From: Xestospongia bergquistia
Lineage: Eukaryota > Porifera > Demospongiae > Haplosclerida > Petrosiidae
DNA: 64,000 nucleotides
NCBI GenBank assembly: GCA_963965975.1
Contig: OZ014422.1
Coordinates: 2,418,001 to 2,482,000 of the forward strand
Direction: 5' to 3'
The notes beneath the pieces are model-generated. The model was not told the origin of the DNA, did no database searches, and was given only the letters and a program-made list of their open reading frames with translations. The translations under genes and the position numbers were made by a program. This document shows positions 12,675-23,600 of the stretch, piece by piece. Position 1 is the first letter of the stretch. Every line of letters begins with the position of its first letter.

Positions 12675-15600
12675 ATGGATGGTGCAAAGTCGACCATTTC
12701 ACTCTTTGTCAATGGAAAGCAGGTATTTGTGTATTTACTGTAGTGTTGTAGTCATCTGTATTTAGATGATAATTGGCAATCCAGATCCTGAAACTAATCT
12801 TCTTTACTACTTGAGGAGATCATGTAATGATATATACTTTATTATCAAATTCTTTTGCAATTTCTTTACAAGTATAAAGATATTGTTATTTGACTTCTTC
12901 TTTTAGTGCATTTAACTGGTACTAAATTAGGATGTGGAGAAGGAGGTTGTGGAGCATGTACTGTAATGTTATCACAGTATAATCCACATACTAAAAAGAT
13001 TAGGTCAGTCACATACATACTACATATAATATGTCATGTAATTGTATCCTTTAACAGGCATATATCTGCAAATGCTTGTCTCTTACCAATATGTTCAGTG
13101 GATGGATTAGCTATTACTACTGTGGAAGGCATTGGTAGTACTTTGACTAAATTACATCCTTGCCAGGTGTTACAAATAAAATGTTATGATAACCTCTCTG
13201 TAGTTCTCCTCTAAACCTTATTAGTTATCACAATCATTTATTTTCATGTACCACATGTAGTGTCACTTAACTATTATGAGTAAATACCATAATATCTAAT
13301 TTAAAGCAAACTAATATACTAGGTTACTTTGTTTTATTTACTTTGTGTTTACATCTTTTCTCAGGAGTGTATAGCTCGTAGTCATGGTAGTCAATGTGGG
13401 TTTTGTACACCTGGTATGGTAATGTCAATGTATACATTGTTACGTAATAATTCAGAACCAACTGAATTAGAAATGGAAGAAGCACTTCATGGTTAGAAAT
13501 ATAAAGGAATGATTACTGTTTAGTCATTTACCTTATTAGGTAATCTGTGTCGATGTACTGGATATCGATCTATTCTTGATGGTTATAGAACTTTTTGCAA
13601 AGGTTGTTCTTGTGCCACAAAATGTGGTGATCAATCTAATGACAAAGAGGTCAGTTTAAGTATATAAGATATATTTAATTCTGGATTTTGTAGAAATCGC
13701 CTCTTTTGAGTGGTCCAGACAAGTTTATACCTCTAGACTCAACACAAGAAACCATCTTTCCTCCTCAATTGAAAGTATAACTTCAATATAAAAATCATTG
13801 ATCTTTAATTTTCTCTCTCTCTCTCTTTCTCAATTATAAGGTTGATACTAGTGTGTCTCCATTGGTAATACAAGGACCCAGAGTACAATGGTATCGACCA
13901 ATAACACTCAAGCAACTGTTCACTTTGAAGAACAGATTCTCTGGTCATACAGAGAATAAGATTGTGGCTGGCAACACTAGTATGGGTATGTGGATATGAC
14001 AGATTGGAACTGTAAATATTTCTTTAACTTAGTTTTAGAATTGCGCCAGAAAGGCACATGGTGTCCTATTCTCATATCTGTGACCCACATTCCTGAGTTA
14101 CAGGTCTTAGAACTGAATGAGAGAGGTTTGGTTGTAGGAGCTGCAGTAACAGTGGCACAATTAGAAGACAAATTAAAGGAGATAGTTAATACTTTATCAG
14201 GTAATATTGATATAAGTTAGTTTGCTATCTCTATGGTATTGTTTAGTCTCTAAGAGTCAGTTTTATTCTGCACTAGTGGACATGTTACACTGGTTTGCTG
14301 GACCTCAGATTAAAAATATGGCAGTGAGTTATTTTAATAGATACCTTTCTGTCACTAAACATACTGATCTTAAATAATAACTACATTTAAACAATCTTTC
14401 TAATAGACTGTTGGTGGTAATATAATGGCTGCTAGTAAAACATCAGATCTTGTTCCTATATTAATGGCTATTCAAGTCAGTCTTCAACTAATATCAACAG
14501 GTCAGTATCTTAATGCAATAAAGACTATAATTTGGATTGTGACTTTAGATCAACAACGTGAAATGATCATTGATCAATCTTTCTATATTAATGGAAAACC
14601 TAATATCACAGACAATGAAATTTTAGTCTCTCTAATCATACCATTCTCAATAGAGGTAGATTATTACTATAGCTAACATTACTAAGTTATAATCTCTATC
14701 TTAGAGTGATCATATTGCAGTATTTAAGCAGTCTCGTAGGAAACATTTAGATACTGCTATAGTTAATGCTTGTCTATGGATGAGACAAGATGATACTGGA
14801 GCTGTTAAAGATTGTCAGCTTGTTTATGGAGGAATGAGTCCTTTACCAATAATAGCAACACAAACACAAGAAAAAATAAAAGGAAGGTGTGTAATTCAAT
14901 GTAATCGTTATGATATAACTTTTCTATGTTAATAGACACTGGAATAATGAATTGCTCTCAATAGTTTGTCAAAGTTTGTCAGAAGAACTTGTCTTATCTC
15001 CTAATACTGAGGGTGGTATGGTGGATTATCGTAAAAGCTTGTGTCTTTCTTTCTTTTACAAGTTCTATTTACAAGTACAATATCACCTTGATCCTTTAAA
15101 AGTATCTGACAGAGAGATGAGTGGAACAAAAGTATGCAGTGACTATAATTTTTGTAAAAATTATTTAATATTTCTTTTAGAATTTATATCATGTACCTGT
15201 TAAAGGTAGTCAATGTTTTCAATCTGTCTCATCTACACAACCAATATGGGACACTATTGGTCGACCAATAATGCATCTGTCAGCTCTTGAACAAGCTACT
15301 GGAGAGGCTAAGTATTAATAATATCACAGATGTAGGAGATGTGATACTCTCTATTGTAGATATGTAGATGATCTGCCACATATTGAAGGTGAAGCATATG
15401 CTGGTCTTGTATTAAGTGAATCAGCTCATGCTACTATCACTGTAAATACATCAGCACTAGAAGGAATGGAGGTAGGGCTTATTAGTGGAGACCCTTGTTG
15501 TTATGATGTGCTAATTAATTTAGGGTGTTCTGGCTTATGTTTCTGCTCAAGATGTCCCTGGTAATAATACTGTTGGGTTAAATAATGATGAGTATATTTT

Positions 15601-18247
15601 TGCTGATGGGAAAGTGACATCTATTGGACAAATTATTGGTATTGTAGTAGCAAAGAATAAACCATTAGCTCAAAGAGCAGCTAGAGCTGTTAAAGTGACC
15701 TATAATAACTTACCTTCTGTTCTTACTATTGAAGTATGTATTAAACAAGTTAACTAATATATTAATACACTGTTATTATAGGAGGCTAAGTCAGCTGGTA
15801 TGTTCTATCAACCTGAAAATCACCTCAGATGTGGTGATGTGGAATCTGCCATGAGCTCAGCAGAGCATCTAATTGAGGGAATAATGAGAGTTGGTGGACA
15901 AGAGCATTTTTATATGGAGACATGTGCTTGTCTTGTCATTCCCAAAAGAGAGCAGAAAGAAGTTGAAATTATTGCATCAACACAGAGCTTGATGCAATGT
16001 CAGGAGTTTGTTTCAAAAGCTTTAGGAATACCAGCAAATCGAGTGGTAGCTAAAGTGAAAAGAATTGGTATGAAGACCAAAGATAATAACAGTATATGTT
16101 GATATCTTACATTAGGTGGTGGGTTTGGAGGTAAGGAAACAAGATGTGATATACCATATGCAGCTGTAGCAGTGGCTGCTAACAAGTACTATGTTCTTTA
16201 TTAATGTGATAATCTAGTAGGTTAATTATAGGGTTCAAAGTCCAGTACGTATAATGTTAGAAAGACATGAAGATATGAGAAATACAGGAGGTCGACATCC
16301 ATTTCTAGGAGAGTACAAGGTCTACATACTTTGTACAAATGTATTACAGTATATATGTGTGTGTAATATAGGTTTCATTTACTAGTGAGGGACAACTCAT
16401 GGCTCTTGATGTTGATGTCTATCTTAATGGAGGTGCTTCAATGGATTTATCAGTAGCCGTATGTCTATTTAAGCTTTAAATATATATGGAGGCTATCTTC
16501 TCAATTCTAGATCATGCAAACTTCTATGTTACGTTTACAAAGTGTCTATTACATACCTAATATTCATATTGGTGGTCACACTTGTCAAACTAATCTTCCT
16601 TCGAATGGTCCCATGAGAGGATTTGGTATGCCTCAAGCACTAATGATCATGGAGACAATTATATCTCACGTGGCTGATACACTTGGTGTTGATAAAACAA
16701 TAGTACAAGAAAGAAATCTTCTGAGAGATGGAGAAGAGTTGGTATTTGGAGTGATAGTTGAAGATTGTACAATACGAAGATGTTGGACAACTCTACTAGA
16801 GAAATGTGACTACTATCAGAGAAAGAAGGAAGTTGAGACCTTCAATAAGTAAGATTATTATGATATTAATAAATTCCTGTACTGTTACTTTAAGATTTGT
16901 ATTCTTGTAGGCAGAATTGTTGGAAGAAACAAGGGATTGCTATTGTACCTACCCTACTTGGGATGGGCATGGAAGTTATTCCTCTAAATCAAGCTGGAGC
17001 ACTAGTTCATATTTACACTGATGGGTCTGTTCTGATCAGTCATGGAGGAATAGAAATGGGACAGGTAATGTTCTATTACTTACTTATTGCTTATTTCTAC
17101 AACATTGTAGGGTCTACATACTAAGATGATACAAGTTTGTTCTCGTTGTTTAAATATACCTGTAGAGAAGATCCATATCAGTGAAACTAACACTGATAAA
17201 GTACCTAATGCAACTTCTACTGCTGCCTCCATTTCTTCTGATTTATATGGAATGGCTGTCAAAGTAAGATACTTTGAAAATAAATGTATGGATGCTGTCA
17301 TTATCTTGTTTATGCAGCATGCTTGTGAGCAGTTAATAGAGAGATTAAAACCATTTAAGGAAACTGCTCCTGATGCTGGCTGGGAAGGATGGGTCAGATA
17401 TTGTCTATTACACACAACATGACTAGTTACTATCTATAGGTTATTCAAGCATACTTAGCTCGAGTTAATCTCTCAGCTCAAGGATTCTATAAAATACCAA
17501 ATATTTGGATGGACTGGGAAACAGGCAAAGGCAAACCAAACAATTATTACTCATATGGTGTTGGCTGCTCTCTTGTTGAAGTTGACACACTAACAGGGAA
17601 TATACAGGTCTGTATATAAAGTTCCTCTATAATTGATTCCTTTATTTTTCTACTAGGTATTGCGTACTGATCTATTAATGGATGTAGGTAACAGTCTAAA
17701 TCCTGCCATTGATATTGGTCAAATTGAGGGAGCATTCACTCAAGGACTGGGACTGTTTACAATGGAAGAGTGTATCTTCTTAAAAGATGGCAAACTTTAC
17801 ACTCAAGGTCCTAACACTTACAAGATACCTGGTTGTAGTGATATTCCTATTGAATTAAATGTAACTCTGCTTGATCGCTGTCCCAATCCTAAAGCTATCT
17901 TCTCATCTAAGGTAGTAGTAATAGTATAACATTATGGATTAATGGTATTATATTATAGGGTATTGGTGAACCTCCTCTGTTTTTAGCTGCTTCTGTCTTC
18001 TTTGCTATTAAAGAGGCAGTAAAGAGTGCACGAGCTGAGAAAGGTCTTGATGGATATTTTGAATTTTGGAGTCCTGCATCTGCTGAAAGAATAAGAATGG
18101 CTTGTCAAGACCAGTTCATTGATATAGTAAGATATAGTCTACAGATTATGGTGTAAGTAATGAATATGATTCTCTTGTTAGATTGAGCATAAGAAGAATC
18201 AAGGAATCTGTGATGGCTCAAACATTTGTTGGAACATAATACCATAA
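12675..18247 (+). CDS. XDH: Xanthine dehydrogenase/aldehyde oxidase family protein, tandem copy 3
   Basis: This is a complete third copy with the same domain order and cofactor motifs ([59 protein letters not shown]). It is more diverged from copies 1 and 2 in its second half. It keeps GGRHPF where they have GIRHPF, and its last exon differs ([11 protein letters not shown] against [11 protein letters not shown]). It has [10 protein letters not shown] where the others have [10 protein letters not shown], a Cys for Arg just before the second 2Fe-2S motif. The position of bovine Phe1009 is Met here, not Ile. The 48-base intron after LISTG is in frame and free of stops, so its retention would still give an open protein. 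A canonical AATAAA follows the stop. No disabling mutation was seen, so this is a likely functional gene. Confidence 0.88.
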
Positions 18248-18251
18248 ATGA

Positions 18252-18257
18252 AATAAA
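18252..18257 (+). terminator. Polyadenylation signal AATAAA after XDH copy 3
   Basis: A canonical AATAAA sits 5 bases after the stop of copy 3. The matching place in copies 1 and 2 reads AATGAA. Confidence 0.6.
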
Positions 18258-18475
18258 CAATGCATGTTTAGCTGAATGTATGATGTTTACATTATCAAAA
18301 TAATCATCCTTTGATTATTTTTGGGTGAGCAACTAGTGTGCCTTTATTCTCAGATATAAATTGTTGTAATATTATATAGTACTATGGACTATAAGTTTAG
18401 TGATGTGTCCCTAGAGAGTATTCACGAGCACAAGACTATTGTCAAGATAGTTTAGTCTAAGAGTTGTTATTATAA

Positions 18476-18560
18476 TTTAATTCCTGGAACTGAGTGTTAT
18501 TTTAGTCTAATTCCTGGAACTGAGCTAAAGCGTTATTATTATAGTTTAATTCCTGGAACT
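18476..18560. repeat. Three-copy short tandem repeat
   Basis: The core (T)TTAATTCCTGGAACT occurs three times at a spacing of about 35-40 bases, with GTTATTATA-type linkers between copies (one copy reads TCTAATTCC). Confidence 0.7.
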
Positions 18561-19041
18561 CAAATCTAAGGGTTGTTATTATATTTTAAATGTTTCTTTG
18601 GTTCATATAATTCATTCTATAACTCTAGTACACTCAAAATGAAGTCTTTACATTTATATTGTACCAATTGCAAACAAATAATATACTGAATGAAATATTA
18701 AACTTAACAGCTAGTGTCAATGTTACATGTTGTGTGGGAGTAAATACTATAATACCTTACCCTTCTTCAGTCAATAGGCTACTCTTAGAATTCTGACTAC
18801 TCAAATTTCATCATTATATAGTCATAGTGAGAGAGAAAATTTATATTTGTGATTATTTTATTTTAATTTCATATGCAAAATTTAATAACAGCAACTAAGA
18901 ACTATGTACCATAAACTGAGTACAGAAAGGAAATCACTACTGTTAATAAGTGCAACAAATCATATGCTAACATCAAAAAACTATAGGACTTGAATACACT
19001 CAGCTGGCAAAACATAACTAAAGCTATATAATATCTACAGT

Positions 19042-19677
19042 TCAAACTTTAAGGAAAGTTACAAGAAAGATCATAAGAATAAGAAAACTAAAAGATAAGT
19101 TGTTGGATGTAGCTATCCCTGATGTATTGTCATTAAGACAACAGCTTGATTCCCCACAGCATGTTGGAGTACAGCCAGAATTAGTACAGTTACTGTTCAC
19201 TTGGTAGCAGCAATCTGATGGACAAGACACTGGTGTCTCGTCATCCTGACAAATGCCATCACCACAGAAAGTGAAGTTGTTGGAACTAATATCAACAAGA
19301 ACCTGCTTCTTATTACTGTAGCGAGCTGCCATCTTACAGCACTCCATAAAACCATTAGACCATCTCCAACATAAACCTGGCCAATTGTTTAAGGCAACTT
19401 TCTTGGCACATTTCTCTTGTGAGTCACAATTTACACAGTTATAAAAAGTACTCGAAGGTTCCCCACCAAAAGAATTTTTACCACAACTGCCACAATATTT
19501 TCTTGAACTACCACCTTGCCAAGTTCTTCCGTCACAATATGGGTTGCTCTCCCCACAGTTGTCGCAACAATTATACCAGTGGATCAATTTCTTTCCGCCA
19601 TAATATTCTCTACAAGTAGATGCTTGACAGAAGGAGATAGCCACAATAATGATGAGTAAGATTGTAACACCACTCAT
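19042..19677 (-). CDS. Secreted cysteine-rich protein with GPI-like C-terminus
   Basis: This is a single-exon gene of 211 residues. Residues 1-19 are a typical signal peptide (hydrophobic LLIIIVAISF then a small-residue site near CQAS). The mature part is rich in cysteine, with paired CC motifs (NCCDNC, ECCKM, SDCCYQ, TCCGESSCC). Around residues 137-156 it has a CGDGxC-x(6)-SCPSDC pattern seen in several extracellular cysteine-rich repeats. The end is a short Ser/Thr/Asn spacer followed by about 15 hydrophobic residues (FSFLILMIFLVTFLKV), as in GPI-anchor signals; a short transmembrane tail is the alternative. A TATATATAT stretch lies about 50 bp upstream of the ATG. The family is not recognised and no enzymatic motif is visible. 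Cell-surface or matrix role is inference only. Confidence 0.75.
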   Translation of the reverse strand: MSGVTILLIIIVAISFCQASTCREYYGGKKLIHWYNCCDNCGESNPYCDGRTWQGGSSRKYCGSCGKNSFGGEPSSTFYNCVNCDSQEKCAKKVALNNWPGLCWRWSNGFMECCKMAARYSNKKQVLVDISSNNFTFCGDGICQDDETPVSCPSDCCYQVNSNCTNSGCTPTCCGESSCCLNDNTSGIATSNNLSFSFLILMIFLVTFLKV

Positions 19678-19996
19678 TTTGCCAAACAGATAGAGGATGC
19701 TAGGTCGATATACCTAAAACGTTCTTCCCATATATATATGTGAATTTACAATGGGCGTGACCAGTGTCATAGTAAATTTTGTGAAAAATCAATGAAATTA
19801 TAATTAATAAAATCATCTTTTGATTTCTGAATATTAATACTGAAGCTATGTTTTAAGCACCAGAGTTTATTTTAAGACTGAAGAGCTGCAATGTCAACTT
19901 CCAGCTAATAATATTGAGGATAATCCCATCAATAACTACATGACTGCATGAGGTTACCAGATATGCAGAGCTAGTGATCAAGAATGGATGACTTAT

Positions 19997-20385
19997 CAGG
20001 GATGTGGTCAAATACATCGAATAGTATTTAAATACTTTTCAAATACTTCTTTGTACTATCCCAGAACATCCCCATTATTTGCTTTTACATGTAATGAACT
20101 AATCATTGCAAAATATTGATTGCATCTAATAAACACAAGTTTTTCAAAAATGTTTTGTCACAGATAGTGTACTTGTTGGTACTAATAGGTGCCAATAGAT
20201 CTTACACATAATCTTGAAGAAGAAACAAACAATTTAAAAAGGAGTATTTGAAGATTTCACAAAGTATTTCAAATACAAATACTTCCTGTTTCAAAAATTC
20301 AAGATACAAATACAAGTACAAATACTCCAAAAAAGTATTTAAATACAGCTAAATACAAATACTCATGTGTTTGACCCCAAGCCTG
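19997..20385. mobile_element. hAT-type MITE with perfect 8-bp target-site duplication
   Basis: The ends are CAGGGATGTGGTCAAA and, inverted, CAGGCTTGGGGTCAAA. They are followed by inverted TATTTAAATACTTTT blocks. The 8-bp direct repeat TGACTTAT flanks it exactly (19989-19996 and 20386-20393), which is diagnostic for hAT superfamily insertion. The interior has no coding capacity and is rich in AAATACTT and AAGTATTT motifs. Confidence 0.85.
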
Positions 20386-20600
20386 TGACTTATATTTAAA
20401 TTGATGTCTTTAATCAATAATAGTAGAAAAGAACTACTAAACTAAACATAATAATTATAATGTCATTATCAAAAAAATAATGCTACAAAATTAATGTCAG
20501 CAACAAATTAGTTATGAAATAATATTATTATAAACTATAAATGTCAGAAAAAATAATATAACTAAGTGTTCACACTACACACTACTGTATATTATTATTG

Positions 20601-23600
20601 TTAAGATTTAATATCATGTTCATGTTGTTGTTGATAGAATACTATAGCTTTCCATGTAGCTACAGCTTGATCTACTGTAATAGTCTGTGGGAACTGTTCT
20701 TCAAATTGAGGAGGTAATCCCTCTAATCCATAGCTATCCAAATGAGCAACCACTGTATCAATAAGACTAATAGAAAACATTGATACTTCTAATGACTAAT
20801 TAACCTTATGATTATATATTCCTAATCTAAGTTTGTATATAGCTAAGGCAAGTAGACTTTTTCTGATATTTGAAGAGGAAAGTCTTATCAGCTGGCAACA
20901 GACAAGATGCTAAGTTTCATATCCTAAATCCGCATTAAACTCAAGTATTCGAAAATACTTAGGTTAACAATGCCACACTACAAGTCAATATTGTAGAAAA
21001 CCTTCTAATTAGGACTCACATTCTAGTTACTCAATTAACTTTAATGATACCTAAATTATAATCTATGTATTCATATATGCACAGTTTCTAAAATATACTT
21101 ACGGCCAGTTCTTCTCATCAGGACTTCTATGTTGAACATTAGTTTCAATAAACTCATAGAGAAGATTAAGAAGAGGAGGTATATCAACTCCTCGTAAAAA
21201 TCCTCTGAGTTCGTTTTCCACATTTTTGTCTAATGTTTGAAGGAACTCTTGACCAAGTAAATGAAAAGGTTCCTAAAGAGAGATTATTCTAAAAATAGTT
21301 CTATGAATATTTGATGACAATGATTATTTATTATATATTGTTTTTGTTAATCCTATGGTATAATACTATAGAACACCAGTGGTTCATTTTTCTATTAATA
21401 TGGGCAGAGATATATTCCAAACAATCAAGATAAAACAACTAAATATTACTGTGATTACTTCTTTAGATAGGGTGAGTGTTCTAGCAATTTCTACTGACAA
21501 AGTCTCCCATAGAGACAGTATATGTCCTAAAGTACAATACTCCATAGCCTATATAAAAAGAAGATAACAACAATTATTGTTTGTAAGTCTATCTATATAT
21601 ACAAATTACTTTCTTGCTTGTGAATTTCTTTTCCAGTCTCAATACACTTTTAACATATTTTTCAAGTTTTGTTTTAGAATCAGTCTTTCCAGAGGAAAGG
21701 AATCCAATAGCTATCTCTACTACATCAAGACACTCTCTGAGACTTTGTGTTGTATCCAGCTCATTAACTATCTCTCTTTGTTGTCTGACACGAAGTTTTA
21801 CCTGGCAAAGAAAAGTAAAGTATTATTTAATGCAGTCATTGTCCATACTTGTGGAGTTATATTCTTCCTAATGTTAGCAAATGTTTCAGCAGTATACACA
21901 TCCTTTCTGTATACAACTTGAGGGATCTCCAATTGAATAAGAGGTTTGCCATGTATAAAACGGTCTACTACATGTTTCTCTAATGCAGAGAGATCATAAA
22001 TGACATTTTGTCCTTTCCCATACTCCAGAGAATAATGACAGTGAGAGAGAACAATAGAGAGAAGTTGATGTTCATACTCCAGGAGGTGACAATGTTGGAT
22101 ATGACTAACTGGTATCTTGTGTTCTCTCCACATAATACTAAACACAATAATATCAGATCATATTGATCAAATGATATAAGACTTACTCTTTCTTTTGTTT
22201 CTTTTTCAATTGAGAACGACATTTCTCTATAAAGTCATTGTGTACTCCAACTAGTAAATCAACCAGAACAACCGTACATGCCCCAGGACCAGTGAAGGTA
22301 GGGATGAGATAAGTGAGAGGAAGAGATTCATCCCAAGTAGCTTTGTCCAGATACTCAGGATCAACAGGAACACGAGCTATTAATAATACAAAAGTTGACT
22401 GAAGTATTATCAGCTTAACTTACAATGTTCCTTAAGTTTATCTTTTACTAAACTCCAGGCATTTCTAACACAGTCAAGTTTCTCACAAAAATGGCTCCTT
22501 TTCTGTTCAGCATGATGTCCTGCATGTTGTCAGTTAATTTATTAATGATAACAAAGTAAGTGACTGTAATACCTTTCCCTAGTCCTCTAATAAACTCTCC
22601 TATAGTGTATTGAACTACATCATTTTTGTCCCATCTTCTATGACTATGTTTATACATTTGGTATTGTAGTTTTACAATACCAGGTAGATACTGGGTAGCT
22701 CGCAAGAGAGGTTCCTAATATACCATGAAGTGATGTAATAAATATTTGTGTATTTACTTGTTGCAAGAACTCGTGTAGGATGGGATATGTATCTTTCTGT
22801 GTCTGTAGAATCTGATAAAGGTGTTCTAATGTGATCCGAGAACGATAAGTCCACAAATGAGGGAGAAATGCCTCTGGAGCTACAGACACTTTTTCATGAA
22901 TTACATAAAACAGACGATCTCTATCTGTAAAAGGAAAGTATATTATGATACTGTGCTTTTAACATGGTATCAAACCTTCTTTCTTGTCAGCTAGAACAAG
23001 ATCAGTAGCTTGTTGTAATGTAGCTTCTAGTTTCTAATTGATAATGCTATTATATTAATTCCACATACAATGTATATACTTACAGTTAATATTGGCTCAA
23101 TGTAGACATTATTAAAACATTTTTCCCACTCTGTCCTAGCATTTTTAGAACTTAATGTAGCATGTGTGGATAGATCAATAGCTACAGAACAAATTAATAG
23201 TCATTATTAATTAGAAATGGGTTTTTTGATCACTTACAAAGGACACGTTCCTCTATAACAATATCTTTGAGTATCATGTGTAAGACAAGACATGAATCAT
23301 CTTTACTCTTGCTTATAGCTTGACTGAAAATATCAATATCATGTTCTAAATGTTGCCAAAAGAAGAGAGGTAGGTCTGGAGGTCTGACTTGACCCTTAGT
23401 AAGATCTAGTAGATCGTCAATGGCATGCTAATACAAAGAGAATATTTTAATACATGGATAATAGTTATATATACCTTATTGTTACATGATGCCCACAGTA
23501 ATGATGCATGCATTAGAGCTCTAATAATGGCACAAGCTGCTGGAGATAATGTTCTTTCAGATGCAGGAACAGTTTCACGTTTATCAGGATGACCAAGGAC

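Larger units (their letters stand above)
18248..19041. other. Convergent intergenic region
   Basis: This spacer lies between the 3' ends of XDH copy 3 (+) and the cysteine-rich gene (-). It is AT-rich with no gene seen. It holds a short tandem repeat (18476-18560) and, on the minus strand, an AATAAA at 18857-18862, about 180 bp past the stop of the minus-strand gene. Confidence 0.5.

Noticed and set aside
18118..18180. Possible loss of the last splice site in XDH copy 3
   Set aside because: The donor ATA|GTAAGA and acceptor TTGTTAG|ATTGAG are both usable and restore the same WNIIP terminus as the other copies.
21379..21921. Plus-strand open frames of 60-114 codons
   Set aside because: They lie opposite RNF213 exons encoding recognisable family sequence (for example IPQVVYRKDVYTAE on the minus strand). 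They are shadows.
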